Positions 1-5,122 of a DNA stretch of 5,122 nucleotides are shown piece after piece (the first letter of the stretch is position 1; each line of letters starts with the position of its first letter). Under the pieces are notes generated by a model, which did not search any database, was not told where the DNA came from, and saw only the letters and a program-made list of their open reading frames with translations. Source of the stretch: Verrucomicrobiaceae bacterium (GTDB lineage: Bacteria; Verrucomicrobiota; Verrucomicrobiae; Verrucomicrobiales; Akkermansiaceae); contig CANBTO010000427.1 in NCBI GenBank assembly GCA_947372405.1, positions 1-5,122 of the forward strand, read 5' to 3'. The position numbers and the translations under genes are program-made.

Positions 1-675
1 GCAGTCGCGCATGACCTCCATTTCAAATTCTTTCCAACCGAGCAGCGATTCGTCGATGAGGACTTCCGAAACCGGCGAAAGATCGAGGCCACGGGTGATG
101 ATTTCCTCGTATTCCTCGCGGTTGTAGGCGATCCCGCCGCCCTGGCCACCGAGCGTGAAGGCGGGGCGGATGATCAGCGGAAACGTGCCGATTTCCTCAG
201 CCACTTTCTTCGCTTCCTCCATCGTGTGGGCGATGCCGGAGCGCGGCATGTCGAGGCCGATGCGGATCATCGCCTCTTTGAAAAGCTGGCGGTCTTCGCC
301 CATATCGATGGCGGCTGCTTTGGCACCGATCATGCGAACGCCGTGCTTTTCGAGCGTGCCAGACTTGAACAGCGACATCGAGGTGTTGAGCGCTGTCTGA
401 CCGCCGAGCGTCGGAAGCAGCGCGTCAGGTTTCTCGCGGATGATGATTTTTTCCACCACTTCGGCCGTGATCGGCTCGATGTAAGTGCGATGAGCGAATT
501 CCGGATCCGTCATGATTGTCGCCGGATTCGAGTTGACCAAAATCACCTCGTAGCCTTCTTCCTTCAGCGCCTTACAAGCTTGAACGCCGGAGTAGTCGAA
601 TTCGCAGCCCTGACCGATGACGATGGGGCCGGAGCCGATGACGAGGATTTTCCGGATCGAGGTGTCTTTGGGCAT
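1..675 (-). CDS. carB: Carbamoyl-phosphate synthase large subunit, N-terminal part (cut by window edge)
   Basis: CarB makes carbamoyl phosphate from bicarbonate, two ATP and ammonia channelled from the small subunit CarA; the product feeds pyrimidine and arginine synthesis in the cytoplasm. I translated the minus strand from the ATG at 673-675 and obtained 225 residues that align almost without gaps to E. coli CarB. Visible landmarks are the N-terminal nucleotide-fold start ([20 protein letters not shown], residues 9-28), [10 protein letters not shown] (48-57), [10 protein letters not shown] (88-97), the ATP-grasp residues R129 and R170, the glycine-rich loop [12 protein letters not shown] (174-185), and [16 protein letters not shown] (206-221), whose E216 matches the E. 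coli metal/ATP-site glutamate. The full protein is normally about 1,070 residues, so only the first fifth is present and truncation is due to the window. The start matches the family's usual MPK opening. No Shine-Dalgarno motif precedes it; the upstream bases are pyrimidine-rich. carA is not directly upstream. Confidence 0.97.
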   Translation of the reverse strand, partial: MPKDTSIRKILVIGSGPIVIGQGCEFDYSGVQACKALKEEGYEVILVNSNPATIMTDPEFAHRTYIEPITAEVVEKIIIREKPDALLPTLGGQTALNTSMSLFKSGTLEKHGVRMIGAKAAAIDMGEDRQLFKEAMIRIGLDMPRSGIAHTMEEAKKVAEEIGTFPLIIRPAFTLGGQGGGIAYNREEYEEIITRGLDLSPVSEVLIDESLLGWKEFEMEVMRDC

Positions 676-772
676 GGTGGGAGAAGGTTCGGGAAATACC
701 GCCGGGCGGCTAAATTTCGAGGTGTGTGGCAGGGATCACCCGGCTTGTAAAGGACGGGATGCGCGGAACTTC
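676..772. other. Intergenic gap between the TPR gene and carB
   Basis: This 97-base gap separates the stop of the TPR gene from the start of carB on the minus strand. I looked for a sigma70-type promoter and found only a TTTACA hexamer on the minus strand with no acceptable -10 partner. There is no stem followed by a T run. GC-rich self-complementary bits near 701-711 are too tight to form a useful hairpin. Read-through from the TPR gene into carB is therefore possible, but the gap is also long enough for an unrecognised carB promoter. Confidence 0.5.
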
Positions 773-2596
773 TCAGCCGCCGGTTTTGGCTTTCAAGAAG
801 TCCTTGAACTCTGGGGGTAATGGCGTTCCGGCTCCCAGAGAAAGCTCGAACAATGACGCGACGGCGGCAGCTTCACGGAGGCGGGAAAACCCTGGGCTGT
901 CCTGCACTTCCGGTGTCCCCCACTTGCTTAGCACGGCCCGCACCTCGGGGTCGGCCTGATGAATCCGCAGCACGCGGAAAGCGGCTTGACGGGCGATTTC
1001 CTCTGAGGCTCCCGCGTCCGCCGTCATGGCGATGTTGTAGGCGTTGAGGGCCGCTCTCGCATTCCCGCTGTTTTCAAGCGCTAGGGCTTGGCAATAGGCG
1101 ACTTGGGCGCGTTGATCGGCGGGCAGGCGGATGGGGAAATCGACCTGCGCGAGCTTGTCCCAATTTTTCGTCCGCACCTCCTCCCAAAGCGCGTCGATTT
1201 CCAACTGGCGGAGCCGGTCCGCGCCGAGTTCGGGGTCTTTCACCAGTGCTTTGCGCGCATGGGCTAAGCCCTCCAGATCACCCAATTTCCGCAGACATTC
1301 GGTTTCGTAAAATGCGGCCAACCCAGCGGCTTTATGGCGGCCTTTGATGGCGTTGAACGCCGCCTTCGCCTCATGATATTTCCGGCCTTGATAGAGCGCG
1401 ATGGCGTCGGCCATCTCACGCGTCCTAACGGCTGGCTTTACGGTAGGTTTGTGCTCATCGGATCTGACCGACGGCGTGGGGGATGCGTTCTCAGTGATGT
1501 CGATGCCCGCCGCACGAATTTCCGCCAGATGCGGGGAATTGGGAAACAGTTTGGCCAAGCTACTTGCATATTTTCGTGCGACATCCGCCTCCCCAATGAG
1601 CGAGGCGGTGCGGATAAGTTGATAGATAAAATTCTCGCGGTTTGTGGAATTCGGATCGTATAATTCGATTTGTTGATAAGCGGCGAACGCGCCCCGGGTG
1701 TTGCCGTTTTTTTCATGGATCAGCGCGACCCCGGCCAGCCTGATGACATCGGTTGAATCGGCTCCCTGCGCGACGGCAGCGGAGGGAGGTGAAATCTGAT
1801 AAATAGCAAGTGCCGCACGTTGCATTCCTGCCGCGCAGGCATCGCCCGCGAGCTTGAGAAAGACCTGTGGGTAAGTATCTGTTTCACCCGGTTCGGCAAG
1901 GAGTTCGCCACGGTTCTTGTCAATGAAATCCAACAAGGCCTGCTCGTTTTTTTTCTCAATTACCGCAACGACGAGCGCTTGGAAGGCCGCGATAATCTCG
2001 GTTTTTGGAGTGGGGAAATCGACCTTGTTGTGGATCGCGATTTCCAGGTTGTCATTGCCCTCGGCAATGTGCCCCAGCTTGTATTGGCAGACCGCGTTGT
2101 TGATATAGAATGCGCCGTGAGAAAATCGGTCGCGGGTCTTGTCACGCTCTTCGATGAATTTGGCAAACTGACCAATCGCGAGTTCCCAATTTTCCGCACC
2201 CATCGCCGCCTCACCGCATTTGAGGAGCGCGGTTTTTTGATAGGGATTCGCCCGTTCGGCTGACGTGCCGTTGTTTGGGAAATCCCGATAGCAAGTCTCG
2301 AATGATGTGATCGCTTCCTGCCATTTCTTCAACTTCATCTCACACACACCTTTGTGATAATAGATCGCGCCGAATTGTGCGCCGAACGTTATCAGCGGAT
2401 TGTCTTTCCCATAACTAACAACTGCCCGGGTGTTGAAATCAAGTGCCTTCTCCCAACGCCCGCTCTTCATGGCTGTCCGCGAACCCTCGACGAGAGCTTC
2501 GAGGCGCTCCTCCTTTGAATACGAATGAGCGGTTAGAAGCAGCGTCGCCGCGCAAATCCCGAGCAGGCAGGGCATGGCGAGACGGCGTGGATTCAT
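773..2596 (-). CDS. Secreted tetratricopeptide-repeat protein of unknown function
   Basis: The gene encodes 607 residues. Residues 1-25 look like a Sec signal peptide: basic MNPRR, a hydrophobic core at 11-22, and an AHS site suited to signal peptidase I cleavage after residue 25. The cysteines at 10 and 15 do not form a convincing lipobox, so a periplasmic or outer-envelope location is inferred. The mature part is nearly all alpha-helical and contains degenerate TPR-like units at about 33-66, 76-109, 121-151, 161-190, 285-316 and 322-354. A charged, Pro/Thr/Ser-rich linker (about 369-393) follows, then further units at about 395-455 and 495-528. There are no catalytic motifs. Such proteins usually hold partner proteins together, but the partner cannot be read from sequence. 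The start at 2596 is preceded by eight C on the coding strand and no Shine-Dalgarno motif; Met8 (codon 2573-2575) is an alternative that would shorten the basic region. Base composition is lower in GC around codons 200-230 than in recQ. It lies upstream of carB in the same direction and is divergent from recQ. Confidence 0.85.
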   Translation of the reverse strand: MNPRRLAMPCLLGICAATLLLTAHSYSKEERLEALVEGSRTAMKSGRWEKALDFNTRAVVSYGKDNPLITFGAQFGAIYYHKGVCEMKLKKWQEAITSFETCYRDFPNNGTSAERANPYQKTALLKCGEAAMGAENWELAIGQFAKFIEERDKTRDRFSHGAFYINNAVCQYKLGHIAEGNDNLEIAIHNKVDFPTPKTEIIAAFQALVVAVIEKKNEQALLDFIDKNRGELLAEPGETDTYPQVFLKLAGDACAAGMQRAALAIYQISPPSAAVAQGADSTDVIRLAGVALIHEKNGNTRGAFAAYQQIELYDPNSTNRENFIYQLIRTASLIGEADVARKYASSLAKLFPNSPHLAEIRAAGIDITENASPTPSVRSDEHKPTVKPAVRTREMADAIALYQGRKYHEAKAAFNAIKGRHKAAGLAAFYETECLRKLGDLEGLAHARKALVKDPELGADRLRQLEIDALWEEVRTKNWDKLAQVDFPIRLPADQRAQVAYCQALALENSGNARAALNAYNIAMTADAGASEEIARQAAFRVLRIHQADPEVRAVLSKWGTPEVQDSPGFSRLREAAAVASLFELSLGAGTPLPPEFKDFLKAKTGG

Positions 2597-2604
2597 GGGG
2601 GGGG
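2597..2604. repeat. Run of eight G immediately before the TPR gene start
   Basis: Eight consecutive G on the plus strand (eight C on the coding strand) directly abut the TPR start codon. It occupies the place where a ribosome-binding site would be expected and replaces it with pyrimidines. Homopolymers of this length can change length by replication slippage, which here would alter leader spacing and not the reading frame. No functional role is demonstrated. Confidence 0.6.
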
Positions 2605-2637
2605 AATTGCAGGTTTTAGGATCTGGCGAGTGCGACT

Positions 2638-2678
2638 AAAAAAGCCCGCCCACGCGCAACTCGCAAGCAGGCATTTTT
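2638..2678. terminator. Hairpin with A and T flanks, possible bidirectional terminator
   Basis: Six A (2638-2643) precede GCCCGC (2644-2649), which can pair with GCAGGC (2667-2672); five T follow at 2674-2678. An inner three-pair stem (2654-2656 with 2662-2664) closes a five-base loop. Read on the minus strand the outer stem is complete, with one G-U pair, and is followed by six T. On the plus strand the same position is a C-A mismatch. The shape is that of an intrinsic terminator, stronger on the minus strand. Its location is odd, because it sits between two divergent starts about 40 bases upstream of the TPR start codon. It could block antisense read-through, act as a leader attenuator, or be chance. 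Confidence 0.35.
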
Positions 2679-2698
2679 CCGGCGAAGGCACTTTTCCG
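2669..2698 (+). repeat. Pair of 13-base direct repeats upstream of recQ
   Basis: AGGCATTTTTCCG (2669-2681) and AGGCACTTTTCCG (2686-2698) differ at one base and start 17 bases apart. The core CACTTTTC recurs at 2718-2725, ten bases before the recQ start codon. The first copy overlaps the right arm and T run of the hairpin. They could be binding sites for a regulator or a leftover duplication; no known operator consensus is recognised. Confidence 0.45.
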
Positions 2699-2734
2699 CT
2701 TGACCTGTTCAAACGATCACTTTTCGCTCGCTTC

Positions 2735-4921
2735 ATGAGCCTGCCATCCCTCTCCAGCCGCCTCAAGCAAACCTTCGGCTACGACGACTTCCGCCCGCTC
2801 CAACGCGAGATCATGGAAACCTCGCTGGCCGGGCGGGACGCGCTTGCGATTTTGCCAACGGGTGCCGGAAAAAACCTTTGCTATCAGCTCCCCGCCTTGG
2901 TCCGCGAGGGCCTGACGGTCGTGGTCTCGCCACTGATCGCCTTGATGAAAGATCAGGTCGATCAACTGGAAGCCAGCGGAGTGGCGGCGACCTTTCTCAA
3001 CTCGTCGCTCGATGGCGGCGAGGCGCGGCGGCGGATCGACGGGCTGGATGCGGGAAACTATCAGCTCCTCTACGTCTCGCCGGAACGCTTGATGCTGCCG
3101 GATTTTCTCGGGCGCTTGCAGGCATGGAAAATCGCCGCACTGGCGGTGGACGAGGCGCATTGTATCAGCGAGTGGGGCCACGATTTCCGCCCGGAATACC
3201 GGCGTTTGCGCGAGGTGCGACAGGTGATCCCGAACATCCCGGTGCTCGCTCTAACTGCCACCGCGACGGAACGGGTGCGCGGGGATATTGTCAAACAACT
3301 CGAACTCCGGGATGCGGCGGTTTTCCTCGCGAGCTTCAACCGTCCGAATTTAAAATATCAAGTCGCCGCCAAGTCCGGGGCAGCAGCGCAGGTCTGCAAT
3401 TTCGCCAACGCCCGCCCCGACGACTCAGGCATCGTTTACTGCCAGTCACGCAAAACCACAGAAGCTCTCGCCGCCACCCTGCGCGCCCAAGGATTTTCCG
3501 CGGTCGCCTATCATGCCGGACTCGATGCCGCAGAACGGGTGAAAAATCAGGACGCCTTCCTCCGCGACGAGGCCAAGATCGTCTGCGCCACCGTCGCCTT
3601 CGGCATGGGCATCAACAAACCGAACGTCCGCTACGTCATCCACGCCGATCTGCCGAAAAACATCGAGGGCTACTATCAAGAAACCGGGCGCGCCGGGCGT
3701 GACGGCCTGCCCGCCGACTGTCTGCTGCTGTTCTCACGGGGCGATGTGATGAAATACATGAAATTTTTCGACGAGATCCCGGACCAACAGGCCCGGGACG
3801 TGGCCCGCCACCAGCTCGACCAGATGACGCATTTCGCCGAGAACGATGCCTGCCGCCGCCTCAGCCTGTTAGGATATTTCGGCGAGATCTGGCCCGAGGA
3901 AAATTGCGGGGCTTGCGACCATTGCCTGCATCCGCGTGAGCAATGGGACGCCACCACGGATGTCCAGAAGTTGCTAAGTTGCGTGCTGCGAATCCGCCAG
4001 GCCGGAAATTTCAGCGTCGGCCTCAACCACGTCGCCGAGGTCCTGACCGGCGGCATGTCAGAGAAAATCCAGCGCTGGAAACACGACAGTCTAACCACCC
4101 ACGGCATCGGCAAGGACCAGTCGCGTCCCTACTGGGTGGACCTTGGCCGCCAGTTGCTGCGGGCAGGCATGTTAGCTGCCAGCACGGATCAATTTCCCAC
4201 CGTGTCTGTTAGCCAGCGCGGGATCGATGTCCTGAAAAGGCGCGAAACCGTCATACTCACCCGCCCGCTGGCCACTCCGCGTGCCAAGTCGCTGGTCCGC
4301 AGCGGCGACATCCCCTGCGATCCCGGCCTCTTCGAGCGGCTGCGCGCCCTCCGCAAGGAACTGGCGGATGCCCGGAATGTGCCGCCCTATGTGGTTTTCT
4401 CGGATGTCACGCTGCGCCACTTCAGCCGCGACTACCCGGAAACCGCAGATGCCTTGCTCCGCATCCCCGGCGTCGGCGAGAAAAAACGCGAGGACTACGG
4501 CGAGACGTTTCTCACTACGATCCGTGCTTGGCTGAAGGAAAACATCGCCCAGATATTCACCCCGCTCGAAACCGTCGCCGCACCCGCACCCGCGCCACGC
4601 CTGCCGGGCATCACCGGCGGGACTGCCGCAGTCACCCTTGAGCTTTTCAAAAACGGTGCATCCATCGACCAAATCGCCGAAGCCCGCGCGCTCACCGTTT
4701 CCACCATCGAGAGCCACCTCGCCCAAGCCATCGAAAACGGGGATCGCTTCGATCCCCGGGCCTTCTACACCGCCGCCGAGGAACAGGAAATCCAAGCCGC
4801 CATGGAGGGCCATGATGGTGTCACGCTGAAACCCATTTTCGATCAACTCGAAGGCCGAATCAGTTATGGGAAACTCAAAATTTACCTCGCCATGACGGCG
4901 CGGTTAGAACCCGCAAGCTAA
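2735..4921 (+). CDS. recQ: ATP-dependent DNA helicase RecQ, long form with C-terminal helix-turn-helix domain
   Basis: RecQ unwinds DNA 3'-5' in recombination and repair. This 728-residue protein carries the full domain series. Motif 0 is at 14-26 (R20, Q23); Walker A is PTGAGKN at 41-47, where Asn47 replaces the usual Ser/Thr; motif Ia is near 62-75. DEAH is at 139-142, followed by the aromatic-rich loop SEWGHDFRPEY (145-155). Motif III (LALTATAT) is at 171-178, motif IV at 233-240, motif V (VAFGMGINKPNVRYVIH) at 287-303 and motif VI (QETGRAGRDG) at 315-324. Zinc ligands are C373, C391, C394 and C397; then come the winged helix at about 405-505 and HRDC at about 526-600. An Ala/Pro linker (613-624) leads to a helix-turn-helix module (630-722) resembling the HTH_40 family. 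E. coli RecQ has 609 residues, so the extension accounts for the excess. I chose the ATG at 2735: an upstream GTG at 2630 would add 35 residues unlike RecQ and read through the hairpin at 2638-2678. No Shine-Dalgarno motif is visible. The gene is divergent from the TPR gene and stands alone. Confidence 0.96.
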   Translation: MSLPSLSSRLKQTFGYDDFRPLQREIMETSLAGRDALAILPTGAGKNLCYQLPALVREGLTVVVSPLIALMKDQVDQLEASGVAATFLNSSLDGGEARRRIDGLDAGNYQLLYVSPERLMLPDFLGRLQAWKIAALAVDEAHCISEWGHDFRPEYRRLREVRQVIPNIPVLALTATATERVRGDIVKQLELRDAAVFLASFNRPNLKYQVAAKSGAAAQVCNFANARPDDSGIVYCQSRKTTEALAATLRAQGFSAVAYHAGLDAAERVKNQDAFLRDEAKIVCATVAFGMGINKPNVRYVIHADLPKNIEGYYQETGRAGRDGLPADCLLLFSRGDVMKYMKFFDEIPDQQARDVARHQLDQMTHFAENDACRRLSLLGYFGEIWPEENCGACDHCLHPREQWDATTDVQKLLSCVLRIRQAGNFSVGLNHVAEVLTGGMSEKIQRWKHDSLTTHGIGKDQSRPYWVDLGRQLLRAGMLAASTDQFPTVSVSQRGIDVLKRRETVILTRPLATPRAKSLVRSGDIPCDPGLFERLRALRKELADARNVPPYVVFSDVTLRHFSRDYPETADALLRIPGVGEKKREDYGETFLTTIRAWLKENIAQIFTPLETVAAPAPAPRLPGITGGTAAVTLELFKNGASIDQIAEARALTVSTIESHLAQAIENGDRFDPRAFYTAAEEQEIQAAMEGHDGVTLKPIFDQLEGRISYGKLKIYLAMTARLEPAS

Positions 4922-4934
4922 CACTAACCGTTTC

Positions 4935-5122
4935 TCAACCGACCGCCGTCGGCTTGATGTCGAGCATTAGGGAAATGTGCATCGCGGTCAGCTCGCCCAT
5001 TGACTTGCAATCGCCGAAGCCGCTCGTGCCGTGCATCCGGTCCAGCTCACGTGCTAGGGTAACGACGTGATCCATTGGCGCAATGTCCTCCCGCCGCATG
5101 ATGCCTAACAGCGCACGCAGCC
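4935..5122 (-). CDS. 3' end of an unidentified protein gene (cut by window edge)
   Basis: On the minus strand the frame is open from the window edge to a TGA at 4935-4937, giving 61 residues that end KPTAVG. The sequence looks like real protein: a mostly helical stretch with MDHVVTLARELDRMHG followed by FGDCKSMGELTAMHISLML. I do not recognise the family. An internal ATG at 5098-5100 could instead start a 54-residue protein, but the frame stays open upstream of it, so a longer gene entering from the right is simpler. No Shine-Dalgarno motif precedes that ATG. The stop lies 13 bases from the recQ stop, tail to tail, so the two transcripts probably overlap at their 3' ends. There is a small chance it is a spurious open frame in GC-rich DNA. 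Confidence 0.5.
   Translation of the reverse strand, partial: LRALLGIMRREDIAPMDHVVTLARELDRMHGTSGFGDCKSMGELTAMHISLMLDIKPTAVG

Noticed and set aside
226..750. Plus-strand open frame opposite carB
   Set aside because: It is antisense to a clearly conserved CarB sequence and rich in Arg, Asp and His in a pattern typical of reverse-strand shadows.
2706..2720. LexA-type SOS box upstream of recQ
   Set aside because: TGTTCAAACGATCAC fits neither the E. coli CTG-N10-CAG form nor GAAC-N4-GTTC nor GTTC-N7-GTTC.
2700..2728. TTGACC as a -35 element for recQ
   Set aside because: At 16-18 bases spacing the -10 position is TTTCGC, TTCGCT or TCGCTC, none close to TATAAT, and it would end only about six bases before the start codon.
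2630..2734. GTG start adding 35 residues to RecQ
   Set aside because: The extra residues do not resemble any RecQ N-terminus, they read through the hairpin and repeats, and the ATG at 2735 gives the expected spacing to motif 0.
2878..3702. Long open frame overlapping recQ in the -1 phase
   Set aside because: The product is Arg/Gly/Pro-rich with no domain, as expected for a shifted reading of GC-rich coding DNA. It is kept only as context for the heptamer.
4172..4846. Long minus-strand frame opposite the recQ 3' half
   Set aside because: It lies wholly within a well-supported gene and has shadow-type composition with no recognisable motif.
4939..4952. Inverted repeat CCGAC-CGCC-GTCGG as the recQ terminator
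   Set aside because: The stem is only five pairs, is followed by just two T, and lies within the tail of the opposing reading frame.

Overview
This is a chromosomal segment from a GC-rich bacterium. The best guess is a member of the Verrucomicrobiota. That rests on the style of the CarB N-terminus, a long RecQ with an extra C-terminal helix-turn-helix module, a large secreted TPR protein of no named family, and translation starts without Shine-Dalgarno motifs. It is inference from remembered family resemblance, not from a search.

Layout. Positions 1-675 (minus strand) hold the first 225 codons of carB, the large subunit of carbamoyl-phosphate synthase; the gene runs off the left edge. Positions 676-772 are a 97-base gap with no promoter or terminator I can recognise. 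Positions 773-2596 (minus) encode a 607-residue exported protein rich in tetratricopeptide-like repeats. Positions 2597-2734 separate this gene from the divergent recQ. That gap holds a run of eight G, a hairpin with A and T flanks, and short direct repeats. Positions 2735-4921 (plus) encode a 728-residue RecQ DNA helicase. The last 188 bases contain the 3' end of an unidentified minus-strand reading frame that converges on recQ with 13 bases between the stop codons.

The genes do not form an evident pathway: pyrimidine/arginine precursor synthesis (carB), an envelope or periplasmic scaffold-like protein (TPR), and DNA repair (recQ). The TPR gene and carB point the same way and could be co-transcribed. 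recQ looks monocistronic.

I see no strong evidence for an undescribed system. The observation most worth checking is in RecQ: the Walker A serine/threonine is replaced by asparagine (GAGKN), while every other helicase motif I can check is intact. The same AAC codon creates the heptamer A AAA AAC in frame. No tRNA, rRNA, CRISPR array, insertion sequence or attachment site was seen.
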